Position numbers and translations under genes: made by a program
Notes under the pieces: generated by a model
Told to the model about the DNA's origin: nothing
Database searches by the model: none
What the model saw: the letters and a program-made list of their open reading frames with translations, nothing else
Source of the DNA: Lampropedia aestuarii
Lineage (GTDB): Bacteria; Pseudomonadota; Gammaproteobacteria; Burkholderiales; Burkholderiaceae_C
NCBI RefSeq assembly: GCF_004803635.1
Contig: NZ_SSWX01000003.1
Coordinates: 38,379 to 102,378 of the forward strand
Direction: 5' to 3'
DNA length: 64,000 bases
In this document: positions 25,726-35,637 of the stretch, one piece after another
How the letters are laid out: each line of letters opens with the position of its first letter
How positions within the stretch are numbered: position 1 is the first letter of the stretch

Positions 25726-27771
25726 TTACGCCGCCTGCTGCGACATGCCTTGGTGGCGCAGCAATGCATCAAGCGCTGGCTCGCGGCCGCGGAAAGCCTT
25801 GAAAGACTCCATCGCTGGGCGACTGCCACCTGCCTCAAGAATATTGTGCAGATAGCGTGCGCCAGTTGCAGCATTGGCTACTCCTGGCGCAATCGCTTCT
25901 TCTTCAAAAGCGGCATAGGCATCAGCGCTTAGTACTTCAGCCCATTTGTAGCTGTAGTAACCCGCTGCATAACCGCCTGCGAAAATGTGCGAGAACGCAT
26001 GCGGGGTGCGGCTGTATGGCGCTGCTGGCAACACACTGACTTCGGCGCGCACTTCTTTGAGCAGCTCCAGCACTTGGGGCTGTGCAGCGCGGTGCAGCAG
26101 CATGTCAAACAGTGCAAATTCGACTTGGCGCAGGGTTTGCATGCCGCTTTGGTAGTTTTTGGCCGCCAGCATTTTGTCATACAGCGCGCGTGGCAGTGGC
26201 TCGCCGGTTTTCACGTGGGCGGTCATCTTCTGCAGCACTGGCCATTCCCAGCAAAAGTTCTCCATGAACTGGCTGGGCAGCTCGACCGCATCCCATTCAA
26301 CGCCGCTGATGCCAGAGACGTCGCGTTCATTGACTTGCGTCAGCAAGTGGTGCAGGCCATGGCCAAATTCATGGAACAGCGTGATCACATCGTCGTGCGT
26401 CAGCAAAGCCGGTTGTCCGTCGGCTCCAGAAGAGAAGTTGCACACCAAGTAAGCGACAGGGGTTTGTAGCTGGCCCGTGTCTGGGCGCAACCAACGCCCG
26501 CGCATATCGTCCATCCAGGCGCCACCGCGTTTGCCGGGGCGGGCGGGCTGGTCGAGGTAGAACTGACCGATGAGTTGGCCGTCGCGCTCAATGCGGTAAA
26601 ACTCGACTGCGCCGTGCCAAACAGCGGCCAATTCAGGCTTGATTTGCACGTTAAAGAGCTGCTGAATGATCGCAAACAGGCCATCAATCACTTTTGGGGC
26701 GGCAAAGTACTGGCGCACTTCCTGGTCGCTGAAGCTGTAGCGCGCTTCTTTGAGTTTTTCAGAAATATAGGTCCAGTCCCAGGGCTGGGGGTCGTCCAAT
26801 CCCAATTCTTGCTTGGCAAAGTCGCGCAGATCTTTTGCATCCTGTTCAGCAAACGGACGCGCACGCGCCGCCAGGTCACGCAGGAAGTCGACCACTTGCG
26901 TGGACGAGTCGGCCATTTTGGGCGCCAGCGACAATTCGGCGTAGTTGTCAAAGCCCAGCAACTGGGCTTCTTCAGCACGCAGCTTGAGGATCTCGGCAAT
27001 CACCGCCGTGTTGTCCAATTCCTGCTGCTCTTGCGGTGCCAGGTCAGAGGCGCGGATCGCATTCGCATGGAACAGGCGCTCACGCAAGTTGCGGTCTTCG
27101 GCGTATTGCAGCACCGGCAAATACACTGGCATTTTCAGCGAAAGTTTGTATTGGCCTTCTTTGCCGTCTTCGGTGGCGGCTTCGGCGGTCGCATGCAGCA
27201 CATCTTCAGGCAGGCCTGCGACTTCTGCTTCGCTGGCGTAGTAGCAGTAGGCATCGGTCGCATCCAGCACGTTTTCGCTGAATTTTTGCTGCGCAGCGGC
27301 CAAGCGTTCTTGGATTTCGGCAAAACGCACGCGGTCCTGGCCTTGCAGTTCGGCGCCAGAGAGCACAAAGCCGCGCAGTGACAAATCCAAGGCACGGCGT
27401 TGTTCGGCGTTGAGTGTGCTGGCGTCCAGTTGTTTGTACTTGGCGTACAGGCCTTCATTGGCACCCAGACGTGTCCAGAAATCGGTGACCACAGGCAGGG
27501 CTTCGTTGTAGGCTGCGCGCAAAGCCGGGGTGTCAGCGACGCCATTCAAATGGTTGACCACGCCCCAGGCTTTGGAGAGGCGCTCGGTAGCCACGTCCAG
27601 GACTTTGGCCAGTTCATTCCAGTTGGCGGGAAAGTCGGCTGCCGTGACGGTGTTGAGCGCCGCATCGGCTTGCTCAATCAGGGTTTGGATTGCAGGTTGG
27701 ATATGCTCGGGCCGAATTTGGTCGAATGCGGGCAAGTCGGTAATAGAGAGCAGCGGGTTGTTTGACGACAC
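25726..27771 (-). CDS. prlC: Oligopeptidase A (M3 zinc peptidase)
   Basis: A 681-residue cytoplasmic metallopeptidase that degrades oligopeptides and cleaved signal peptides. The zinc motif TLFHEFGHGLHHLL lies near residue 466, with the third ligand region downstream in GVEWDAVELPSQFMENF. Length and N-terminus (NPLLSITDLPAFDQIRPEH) match the PrlC/Dcp family. It starts at a GTG (27771) with GGAGG seven bases upstream. It follows folD on the same strand after 147 bp, probably as one transcript. Confidence 0.95.
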   Translation of the reverse strand: MSSNNPLLSITDLPAFDQIRPEHIQPAIQTLIEQADAALNTVTAADFPANWNELAKVLDVATERLSKAWGVVNHLNGVADTPALRAAYNEALPVVTDFWTRLGANEGLYAKYKQLDASTLNAEQRRALDLSLRGFVLSGAELQGQDRVRFAEIQERLAAAQQKFSENVLDATDAYCYYASEAEVAGLPEDVLHATAEAATEDGKEGQYKLSLKMPVYLPVLQYAEDRNLRERLFHANAIRASDLAPQEQQELDNTAVIAEILKLRAEEAQLLGFDNYAELSLAPKMADSSTQVVDFLRDLAARARPFAEQDAKDLRDFAKQELGLDDPQPWDWTYISEKLKEARYSFSDQEVRQYFAAPKVIDGLFAIIQQLFNVQIKPELAAVWHGAVEFYRIERDGQLIGQFYLDQPARPGKRGGAWMDDMRGRWLRPDTGQLQTPVAYLVCNFSSGADGQPALLTHDDVITLFHEFGHGLHHLLTQVNERDVSGISGVEWDAVELPSQFMENFCWEWPVLQKMTAHVKTGEPLPRALYDKMLAAKNYQSGMQTLRQVEFALFDMLLHRAAQPQVLELLKEVRAEVSVLPAAPYSRTPHAFSHIFAGGYAAGYYSYKWAEVLSADAYAAFEEEAIAPGVANAATGARYLHNILEAGGSRPAMESFKAFRGREPALDALLRHQGMSQQAA

Positions 27772-27918
27772 AGTAAACCTCCAATCGTGATGCGTACCAG
27801 ATGGTAGATAAAGCCAAAGCCAGGCGTTTCAAGCAGGCGCTTGGTGGATCGGCCTGCTAGCTCAGGCGCTGGGGCGGACTTGTTGCATTGCGCAAGCCCG
27901 CGATGGCTTGCCGTTTGA

Positions 27919-28764
27919 TTAGCGTTTGGCCGATTCAATCGTATTGGCCAGCAGCATGGTGATGGTCATGGGACCGACGCCGCCTGGCACGGGGGTGATC
28001 CACGAGGCGACTTCTTTGACACCCTCAAAGTCCACGTCGCCGCACAGTTTGCCTTCGGCATTGCGGTTCATGCCCACATCCAGCACGACCGCGCCGGGCT
28101 TGACCATGTCAGCCGTAATCAGGTTGACTTTGCCAACGGCGGCAACAATCACATCGGCCTGGCGGGTCATCGCGCCCAGATCGGCGGTGGCGCTGTGGCA
28201 AATGGTCACGGTGGCACTGCGCCCCAGCAGCATCATGGCCATTGGTTTGCCGACGATGTTGCTGCGACCGACCACGACGGCGTGTTTGCCGCGCAAGTCG
28301 TAGCCAATGTCATCGAGCATCTTCAGGCAGCCATGCGGCGTGCAAGGCCAGAAGCCGTGTGGCAGGCCGGTCATCAAGGCGCCAGCGCTGGAGATATGGA
28401 AGCCGTCCACGTCTTTTTCTGGCGCAATGGCTTCGATGACGGTGTCGGCATCGATGTGTTTGGGCAGGGGCAATTGCACCAGGATGCCGTGAATGGCGGG
28501 GTCCTGGTTGAGCTTGTCAATGTGCGTTAGCAGTTCAGCCTGGGTGGTGCTGGCATCGAGTTTTTCCAGCACCGAGTGGATGCCAGTGTCTTCGCAGGCC
28601 TTGATTTTGTTGCGCACATAGACTTGCGAGGCCGAGTCCTCACCAACCAGGATCACGGCCAAGCCAGGGCGTTTGCCTTGTGCGGTGAGGGCACCTACTT
28701 CTTCCTTGAAGCTGGCGCGGAGTTTTTTGGAAAGGGCAAGGCCGTCAATGATTTGAGCTGTCAT
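27919..28764 (-). CDS. folD: Methylenetetrahydrofolate dehydrogenase/cyclohydrolase
   Basis: A 281-residue bifunctional enzyme that converts 5,10-methylene-THF to 10-formyl-THF with NADP. The catalytic lysine is in [14 protein letters not shown], the Rossmann-fold segment is [16 protein letters not shown], and the C-terminal signature is [11 protein letters not shown]. Length and order are normal. ATG at 28764 gives the standard N-terminus ([16 protein letters not shown]). It is transcribed toward prlC and separated from the upstream response-regulator gene by a terminator. Confidence 0.96.
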   Translation of the reverse strand: MTAQIIDGLALSKKLRASFKEEVGALTAQGKRPGLAVILVGEDSASQVYVRNKIKACEDTGIHSVLEKLDASTTQAELLTHIDKLNQDPAIHGILVQLPLPKHIDADTVIEAIAPEKDVDGFHISSAGALMTGLPHGFWPCTPHGCLKMLDDIGYDLRGKHAVVVGRSNIVGKPMAMMLLGRSATVTICHSATADLGAMTRQADVIVAAVGKVNLITADMVKPGAVVLDVGMNRNAEGKLCGDVDFEGVKEVASWITPVPGGVGPMTITMLLANTIESAKR

Positions 28765-28800
28765 AACAAACTAGAGAGTCCAGGACTCATGTAAAGGTGA

Positions 28801-28812
28801 GTAAACACGTTC
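28801..28812 (+). repeat. Isolated end of the dispersed repeat (copy J)
   Basis: GTAAACACGTTC followed by TAAG is identical to the outer 12 bp of the AACGTG-type end of the copy at 50360. No matching second end is found, so this is a remnant or chance match upstream of folD. Confidence 0.3.
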
Positions 28813-28852
28813 TAAGTGGTTGTGCAAGGCCTGAGGCTGGTCTGCACAATGG

Positions 28853-28874
28853 TAAAAGCGGCCCTCAGGCCGCT
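28853..28874 (-). terminator. Terminator after the response-regulator gene
   Basis: On the minus strand AAGCGGCC pairs with GGCCGCTT over a short loop and is followed by TTTTACC. It separates the two-component genes from folD. Confidence 0.75.
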
Positions 28875-28961
28875 TCAGCGATGTCAACAAACAAGGCAGG
28901 CAGCACGCTGATCGAGCAGTCTCTGTGCCAAGCTTACACCGTGCGCCAGGCTTGTGTCGGC

Positions 28962-29597
28962 TCAGCCTGCTTTGGCACCAGCCGGGTTGTTGCCAAGCGC
29001 TACTTTGAGCAAATCGGCTACGGTGTTGGCGCCCAGCTTCTCCATGATGTTGGCGCGGTGCGCTTCGACGGTTTTGATGCTGATATTCAGGTCATCGGCA
29101 ATTTGCTTGTTCAAACGGCCTGCAACAATGCGCTCTAGCACCTGTGACTCTCGGGCTGTGAGTTTGGCCAGCAAGGCATCGCGTGTGGCCGCTTGTTGCT
29201 GGTCGGAGAAGTTGCTCTGCGCTTGCTCAAGCATGCGCGCGACCAGCGACGTAATGGCCTCTTCATCAAAGGGTTTTTGAATGAAGTCGATCGCGCCTTT
29301 TTTCATTGTGTCAACTGCCATTGGCACATCGCCATGGCCTGTGATGATGGCAATTGGCAAGGCCGAGCCGCGGGCCACGAGCTTTTCTTGCAATTCCAGG
29401 CCCGACATGCCATTCATGCGGATGTCGGTGATCAGGCAGGCGACTTCGCGGGCGTCGTAGTGGCTCAAGAACGCTTCAGCACTGTCAAAACAACGCACGT
29501 GAAAATCACGGCCTTCCAGCAACCACTGCAGTGAGTCGCGAATCGCTTCATCGTCATCAACGATGTATACGGTACCTTTTTTATTGCCAATGGTCAT
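28962..29597 (-). CDS. FixJ-family response regulator
   Basis: A 211-residue regulator with a receiver domain (residues 8-125; phospho-acceptor D58 in LITDIRMNGMSG, conserved K in FIQKPFD). A LuxR-type helix-turn-helix follows (about 145-205; LTARESQVLERIVAG and ISIKTVEAHRANIMEKL). It is the partner of the sensor kinase gene 78 bp upstream. It starts at ATG 29597 with GAGAGA just upstream. The target is unknown; the kinase gene lies head to head with aceE-aceF-lpdA, so pyruvate dehydrogenase or central carbon metabolism is the natural guess. Confidence 0.93.
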   Translation of the reverse strand: MTIGNKKGTVYIVDDDEAIRDSLQWLLEGRDFHVRCFDSAEAFLSHYDAREVACLITDIRMNGMSGLELQEKLVARGSALPIAIITGHGDVPMAVDTMKKGAIDFIQKPFDEEAITSLVARMLEQAQSNFSDQQQAATRDALLAKLTARESQVLERIVAGRLNKQIADDLNISIKTVEAHRANIMEKLGANTVADLLKVALGNNPAGAKAG

Positions 29598-29675
29598 AAG
29601 TCTCTCAAGTTGTCTTCAAGGTTAAGCCGCAAAAAGCCTGCAAAAGGGCAGAGCCACGAAAAAAGGGTGAAGGCC

Positions 29676-32219
29676 TCAACCCAAAATAGGTCCCGGCAAT
29701 CCATCGGCTGAGTCATCTTTGTGGGAAGAGGCCGGCAGCCAAAATGAAAATTCACAACCTATTACCAAGTCCTCATTGTAGAGGTTGCGCACTTGCATTT
29801 TGCCTTGATGCGATTCGACGATGCTGCGGCACAAATTCAAGCCTATGCCCATGCCATCTTTTTTGGTCGAATAAAACGCATCAAACAATTGCTGGAGTGC
29901 ATCCTCGGGCATGCCCGTGCCTTGGTCCGTGATGGTAAATAATACGCCAGCATTGTCTTTGCGTACATCCAAATCGATGCTTCTTTGCCCTACAGGACGA
30001 TTGGCAGCGTTGATCGCTTCGGCTGCATTCTTCAACAAATTGATTAATACCTGTTCAATCAAAATGGCATCGACCTCGACTGCTGGCAGATTGGGGGCCA
30101 AATGCACATTCAGGCGCGCGTTGTGCTTGCGAATTTCAATATTGGCCAACTCAATGGCTTCCGCGACCAGGCGCTGAGGCGCGCAGGGCTCTTGGTTGGA
30201 CGCGCTGCGTTTGACGAATGAGCGGATGCGGTGGATCACTTGGCCTGCACGCAGTGCCTGGTGGGCTGTTTTCTCCAGCGGCTCAACCATTTGCTCCAGC
30301 GTGATTTTGCCGGCCTTGATGCGTGTGATCATGCCGTTGGTGTAATTGCTGATCGCGGCCAGCGGCTGGTTGAGTTCATGCGCGACGCTTGAAGCCATCT
30401 CACCCATGGTCATCAGGCGGCTGACGGCTTCCATTTTCTCGACTTGTCTTGCCGCTTGCTCTTCGGCTTGCTTGCGTTTGGTGATGTCGGTGGCAATCAG
30501 CATTTGTGCCAAGCGGCCATCGACCCAGTCGAGGTAGCGTGAGCGAATTTCCAGCCATTTGCCCAGCGACTCGATATAGATTTCTGCATGCTCGGAGTTG
30601 GCTGTGGTGATGACATCAGTGGGCAGGCCCATCAACGCATCCTCTTCATTGGTATCGTCGCCCGAGCGCTGGTTATTGCTGGCGCCCGCTTGTGCCAGCA
30701 TCAGCATATGGCCTTGGCTTTGCGAGCCAAACCATTGACGGTAGAGGCGGTTGGCAAATACCAATTCGTTGCTGCCTAGTGGTGCGACGGTGATGGAGGC
30801 ATCCAACGACTCCAGCACCAGCGTGAAACGGTCATGGGCGGCTGCCAGTTGCTGGCGAATCCGGTTGGGTTCGGTGATGTCGTTGATGGTGGTGAGCCAG
30901 CCGGTTTGCATGCCCCGCTCATTCATTAAAGGCGAGAGGAAAATGCGCGCATCAAACGTGGTGCCATTTTTGCGGCGCATGCGCAATTGCAAGCCGCCTG
31001 GGTAGTGCTTGCCTGAGAGCTCGGACTGAAAGCGTTCGGTGAGAATTTCGCGGTCCTTGCGTGGCCAATAAGGAAAGGGCGCCTTCATGCCGACCATCTC
31101 AGCCTGCGTCCACCCGACCATGCGGCTAAAGGCGGCATTGGTATAGGTGGTGACGCCTTCTAAATCCAGCACACGGATACCGGTGGTCAGCGAGTTCTCA
31201 ATGGCCAGGCGGAAGCTCGACTCTTGCTCTAAGCGACGCTGCGCCTGCAAGCGCCGACGGCTCAGGCGCCAGTTCATCAGCAGCATGCCTGCGGTGCTCA
31301 GTCCCAGCAAAGTCAGCAAGGCCAGCAGTGCTCGGCGGGTGATGCTGCGGTCAGAGCGGTAGACGGCCGTGCTCAATTGCAATTGGTCACCCAATGAGCC
31401 AATCGGTAGCACCAAGTGGGTGGGCGCCAGCAGCGTGGAAGAGGCACGAGCGCGCTCACCGCCCACAAAGCGCTCCAGGGTGGCTGAGCCTGCGATCAGC
31501 CGACCCGATTGGTTGATCAGTGCGACTGCCAGATTGGGGTCGGTGTTTTGGCTCAGCACCTCATTGAGCAGCATTTGCGGCGCATATTCGGCCACCACGG
31601 TGCCCAGGTAGACGCCGTTGATGCGAATGGGCACAAACAGGCGCAGCACCGGTGGCTCGCTCACCACCGTGTTGTCTGAGGTGGTAGTGTTTTGGCCGAT
31701 CACCGCCCAGTGGCCTTGGGGCATTTCTTCGAGCTCGCCCTCATCCCAAACCTGGCCAACGAGGCGACGCAGACGGCTGGGCAGCATGGCCGATTGGTGG
31801 GTGCTGATGACGCGCTCATGCGTGTCAAACCATGTCAAAGAGTACAGCGATAAATCCTGTGCCATCAAGGCTCTCGCGCCTTTGTCAAAGCCGATACCGG
31901 TCGCAGGCGTGACCATGCCATACACCAGCCGCTGCACCTCTTCCTGCTTTTTGAACAGCTGCTCGTTCATGCGCAGCGCCAAGAAATGGCTTTGCTGCTC
32001 CAGCATTTGTTCTTCGCGGGCTTTTTCCTCCGTGCGGATAAACCAATAGGCGCCCAGCACAACCATCATGAACAAGGCGACCGTAAGCAGCGGTATAAGA
32101 AAAGCCAGTCGCTCTTGGGTGCGTACTGGCAAGGCAGACCATTTGCGCCAAACCGCCACAAAAGGGCGGCGTGTTGCGCGTTTGATGTTGCTGGACTCGG
32201 ATTCAGGACTTTGCGTCAT
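29676..32219 (-). CDS. PAS-domain sensor histidine kinase
   Basis: An 847-residue membrane sensor kinase. There is a transmembrane helix at about 37-60, an extracytoplasmic region to about 290, and a second helix in ALLALLTLLGLSTAGMLLMN. Two PAS domains follow at about 340-460 and 465-585. The dimerisation/phosphoacceptor helix carries SVAHELNQPLAAI with the histidine near residue 612, and the ATPase domain has DQGTGMPEDAL and GMGIGLNLCRSIV. The layout is FixL/DctB-like, but I see no haem-PAS proof. It is co-directional with the FixJ-like gene. The signal could be a carboxylate or redox cue. Confidence 0.93.
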   Translation of the reverse strand: MTQSPESESSNIKRATRRPFVAVWRKWSALPVRTQERLAFLIPLLTVALFMMVVLGAYWFIRTEEKAREEQMLEQQSHFLALRMNEQLFKKQEEVQRLVYGMVTPATGIGFDKGARALMAQDLSLYSLTWFDTHERVISTHQSAMLPSRLRRLVGQVWDEGELEEMPQGHWAVIGQNTTTSDNTVVSEPPVLRLFVPIRINGVYLGTVVAEYAPQMLLNEVLSQNTDPNLAVALINQSGRLIAGSATLERFVGGERARASSTLLAPTHLVLPIGSLGDQLQLSTAVYRSDRSITRRALLALLTLLGLSTAGMLLMNWRLSRRRLQAQRRLEQESSFRLAIENSLTTGIRVLDLEGVTTYTNAAFSRMVGWTQAEMVGMKAPFPYWPRKDREILTERFQSELSGKHYPGGLQLRMRRKNGTTFDARIFLSPLMNERGMQTGWLTTINDITEPNRIRQQLAAAHDRFTLVLESLDASITVAPLGSNELVFANRLYRQWFGSQSQGHMLMLAQAGASNNQRSGDDTNEEDALMGLPTDVITTANSEHAEIYIESLGKWLEIRSRYLDWVDGRLAQMLIATDITKRKQAEEQAARQVEKMEAVSRLMTMGEMASSVAHELNQPLAAISNYTNGMITRIKAGKITLEQMVEPLEKTAHQALRAGQVIHRIRSFVKRSASNQEPCAPQRLVAEAIELANIEIRKHNARLNVHLAPNLPAVEVDAILIEQVLINLLKNAAEAINAANRPVGQRSIDLDVRKDNAGVLFTITDQGTGMPEDALQQLFDAFYSTKKDGMGIGLNLCRSIVESHQGKMQVRNLYNEDLVIGCEFSFWLPASSHKDDSADGLPGPILG

Positions 32220-32274
32220 GCAGTTTGAAGCGGCTGAGGGCTGCAGTTATTAGCGGGCTTGGATGGGGGCATTA

Positions 32275-32386
32275 CACCCTGTTTATCTTCTCTATGCAGT
32301 CATGCAAGACATAAAAAAACAGACAAGGCGCGCAATGCGTTGTGTTGCGCTCTGACGCTGTTTGCGTCGAGAGCATCAACACGATC
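32275..32386 (-). repeat. Compact TNA-flanked repeat between kinase and aceE (copy K)
   Basis: A 112-bp element flanked by TTA on both sides (32272-32274 and 32387-32389). Its ends are imperfect inverted repeats (12 of 18 positions). On the minus strand it runs GATCGTGTTGATGCTCTC, then CGACGCA, GCAACACAACGCATTGCG, CGCCTTG and a T-rich block, which parallels the copy at 63775 without its central hairpin. Confidence 0.6.
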
Positions 32387-32521
32387 TTAGAACTGAGCCA
32401 CAGTTTCAACGCGGTTTGCGCTGAAATGGCGAACAAATGATTGGAGAGCGGTTCATAGTGCAGATTGTGACCTTCTTGTCTGTTGTGTAGTGCAACTTGT
32501 GCGAATGGCTGCGATTCCTGC

Positions 32522-32550
32522 TTGTCGAAAGTTTGTAAATTTCATATTAT
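32522..32550 (+). promoter_or_regulatory. aceE: Candidate sigma-70 promoter for aceE
   Basis: TTGTCG (32522-32527) and TATTAT (32545-32550) are separated by exactly 17 bp in a very AT-rich stretch that runs to about 32595. It would give a leader of roughly 330 nt before aceE. The rest of the 672-bp gap holds the repeat copy K and no gene. Confidence 0.5.
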
Positions 32551-32891
32551 AAAAACAATAATCTTAATTTGAAAAAAATCAAATCTCATGCGACACTTCG
32601 GGTGTTCTTAAAAAGTACAGGGCAAATCGCGCTTTGAGCTTCACTTGAGGCCCAAGGCTACGGCAGCGGTGCAGATGAACCGAAGAGGGTTCTGCAAGGC
32701 CTGGTTGAGCAACAACTGCCGAATGGTTTTTGGGCTTCGTGCTACTGTGCAATAACGGAATAGACGCAAGGCAGACACTGCGCTAGAAGGTAGGCCCTAT
32801 CGGTGTATGGGGCTGAAAGGACGGAGAATGGACCGTCTGATTCTTTGCATGGTGTTTGTAGACAATGGTTCAATCCCTTGGAGACTGATCA

Positions 32892-35603
32892 ATGAGTACG
32901 ACTGACAACCAAGCAGCCGCTAGCCAGGCTGCGGATATCGACAACCAAGAAACCCGCGAGTGGCTGGACGCTTTGTCCGCCGTGATTGATCGTGAAGGTG
33001 CCGAGCGCGCGCATTACCTGATTGAGCAAATGCTGGAGTTGGCGCGACAAAACAGCATTGACTTGCCGTTTTCTGCCACGACTGGCTACGTCAATACGAT
33101 TGAGCCTACCCAAGAGGCGCGTTGCCCTGGCAATATCGCGATTGAAAAGCGCCTGCGTGCCTACATGCGCTGGAACGCGATGGCGATGGTGGTGCGTGCC
33201 AACCGCATCAATCCAGCCGATGGCGGCGATCTGGGCGGCCATATTGGCTCTTTCGCCTCGGTGGCCAGCATGTTTGGTGCTGGTTTCAACCACTTCTGGC
33301 ACGCGGCCAATGAAGAGCACGGCGGTGATTTGCTGTACATCCAGGGCCATAGCGCGCCTGGTATTTACGCCCGCGCGTATCTGGAAGGCCGCCTGACCGA
33401 AGAGCAGCTCGACAATTTCCGCCAGGAAGTCGACGGCAATGGCCTCTCGAGCTACCCGCATCCAAAACTGATGCCAGAATTCTGGCAGTTCCCGACGGTA
33501 TCAATGGGCCTGGGCCCATTGATGGCGATCTACCAGGCCCGTTTCCTGAAGTATTTGCACGCCCGTGGCATTGCCAATACCGAAAACCGCAAGGTTTGGG
33601 TGTTCTGCGGCGACGGCGAGATGGATGAGCCAGAATCGCTGGGTGCAATCGGTCTGGCTGCACGGGAAAACCTGGACAACCTGGTGTTCGTGATCAACTG
33701 CAACTTGCAACGCCTCGATGGCCCTGTGCGTGGCAACGGCAAAATCGTGCAGGAACTCGAAGGCGAGTTCCGTGGCTCCGGCTGGAACGTCATCAAGCTG
33801 CTGTGGGGCTATGGCTGGGATGAGCTGCTGGCCCGCGACAAGAGCGGCAAGCTCAAGCAGTTGATGATGGAGACGCTGGACGGCGACTACCAAGCGATGA
33901 AGGCCAATGACGGGGCGTTTGTGCGCAAGAACTTCTTTGGCAAGTACCCAGAGACGGCCAAGCTGGTCGAGCACATGAGCGACGAGGAGATTTTCGAGCT
34001 GCGCCGTGGTGGTCACGAGCCCGCCAAGGTGTATGCCGCATTCCATGCCGCCCATAACAACACCACAGGCCAACCGACGGTGTTGCTGGTCAAAACCGTC
34101 AAGGGCTATGGCATGGGCAAGGCCGGTGAAGGTAAAAACACCGTTCACCAGACCAAAAAGCTCAGCGACGAGGATATCAAATACATCCGCGACCGCTTCA
34201 GCATTCCTATTCCAGACAGCGAGCTGGACAAAATTCCTTATTACAAGCCTGCCGATGACACGCCTGAAATGCGTTATCTGCACGAGCGTCGTCAGGCCCT
34301 GGGTGGTTACCTGCCTAAGCGCCTGCCGCAATCGGACGAGCGCTTCACCGTGCCTGCGCTGGAGACCTTCAAAGCGATTTTGGAGCCCACTGCCGAAGGC
34401 CGTGAAATCTCCACGACACAAGCGTACGTGCGCTTTTTGAACCAGTTGTTGCGTGATCAGGATCTGGGCCCACGTGTGGTGCCAATCCTGGTGGACGAGG
34501 CCCGTACCTTTGGTATGGAAGGCCTGTTCCGTCAAATCGGTATTTACAACCCCAAAGGCCAGCTGTATACGCCAGTCGATAAAGACCAGGTGATGTACTA
34601 CAAGGAAGACAAAGCCGGTCAAATCCTGCAAGAAGGCATCAACGAAGCCGGCGGTATTGCCAGCTGGATTGCTGCGGCCACGTCGTACTCGACGAACAAC
34701 CGCATCATGATCCCGTTCTATGTTTACTACTCTATGTTTGGCTTCCAGCGCATTGGCGACTTTGCCTGGGCGGCGGGCGATATGCAGGCGCGCGGCTTCT
34801 TGCTGGGCGGCACTTCGGGCCGCACCACGCTCAACGGCGAAGGCTTGCAGCACGAAGACGGCCACAGCCACATCCTGGCCGGCACCATCCCGAACTGCAT
34901 CAGCTACGACCCGACCTTCGCCCACGAAGTGGCGGTGATCATGCAAGATGGTTTGAAGCGCATGGTCGAGAAGCAAGAGAACGTGTTCTACTACATCACC
35001 TTGCTGAACGAAAACTACGCAATGCCTGGCTTGAACCCTGGTTCTGAGGAGCAAATCCTCAAAGGCATGTATTTGCTGCAGCCTGCAGCCGATGGCAAAA
35101 ACCACCGCGTCAACCTGCTGGGCTCGGGCACGATCCTGCGTGAATCCATGGCTGCCAAAGAGCTGCTGGAGTCTGAATGGAACGTGGGTGCCGACGTGTG
35201 GAGCTGCCCAAGCTTCAACGAATTGACGCGCGATGGCCAGGACGTCGAGCGCTGGAACCTGCTGCACCCCACTGACAAGGCCAAAGTGTCGTTCGTGGAA
35301 GAGCAACTCTCCAAAACCTCCGGCCCTGTGATCGCCTCGACCGATTACATGAAAAACTACGCCGAGCAAATTCGCCCGTTCATCCCTAAAGGCCGCAGCT
35401 ACAAAGTGCTGGGCACTGACGGTTTTGGCCGCAGCGATTTCCGCTACAAACTGCGTGAGCACTTCGAGATCAACCGCCACTACATCGTGATTGCGGCGCT
35501 CAAGTCGCTGGCCGATGAAGGCGCAATCCCAGCCGAAAAAGTGGCCGAAGCCATCAAAAAATACGGCATCAAGACCGACAAAATCAACCCCCTGTACGCG
35601 TAA
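32892..35603 (+). CDS. aceE: Pyruvate dehydrogenase E1 (homodimeric)
   Basis: A 903-residue thiamine-diphosphate enzyme that decarboxylates pyruvate and acetylates the lipoyl groups of E2. The N-terminal TPP domain has GHIGSFASVASMFG and the TPP motif GDGEMDEPESLGAI; the long single-chain length identifies the homodimeric AceE type rather than the alpha2beta2 type. ATG at 32892 follows GGAG at eight bases. It is the first gene of aceE-aceF-lpdA, with 34 bp before aceF. A sensor kinase gene is divergent upstream. Confidence 0.97.
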   Translation: MSTTDNQAAASQAADIDNQETREWLDALSAVIDREGAERAHYLIEQMLELARQNSIDLPFSATTGYVNTIEPTQEARCPGNIAIEKRLRAYMRWNAMAMVVRANRINPADGGDLGGHIGSFASVASMFGAGFNHFWHAANEEHGGDLLYIQGHSAPGIYARAYLEGRLTEEQLDNFRQEVDGNGLSSYPHPKLMPEFWQFPTVSMGLGPLMAIYQARFLKYLHARGIANTENRKVWVFCGDGEMDEPESLGAIGLAARENLDNLVFVINCNLQRLDGPVRGNGKIVQELEGEFRGSGWNVIKLLWGYGWDELLARDKSGKLKQLMMETLDGDYQAMKANDGAFVRKNFFGKYPETAKLVEHMSDEEIFELRRGGHEPAKVYAAFHAAHNNTTGQPTVLLVKTVKGYGMGKAGEGKNTVHQTKKLSDEDIKYIRDRFSIPIPDSELDKIPYYKPADDTPEMRYLHERRQALGGYLPKRLPQSDERFTVPALETFKAILEPTAEGREISTTQAYVRFLNQLLRDQDLGPRVVPILVDEARTFGMEGLFRQIGIYNPKGQLYTPVDKDQVMYYKEDKAGQILQEGINEAGGIASWIAAATSYSTNNRIMIPFYVYYSMFGFQRIGDFAWAAGDMQARGFLLGGTSGRTTLNGEGLQHEDGHSHILAGTIPNCISYDPTFAHEVAVIMQDGLKRMVEKQENVFYYITLLNENYAMPGLNPGSEEQILKGMYLLQPAADGKNHRVNLLGSGTILRESMAAKELLESEWNVGADVWSCPSFNELTRDGQDVERWNLLHPTDKAKVSFVEEQLSKTSGPVIASTDYMKNYAEQIRPFIPKGRSYKVLGTDGFGRSDFRYKLREHFEINRHYIVIAALKSLADEGAIPAEKVAEAIKKYGIKTDKINPLYA

Positions 35604-35637
35604 ATCAGCGCAACGAACGTGAGAAGGAGATAACACA

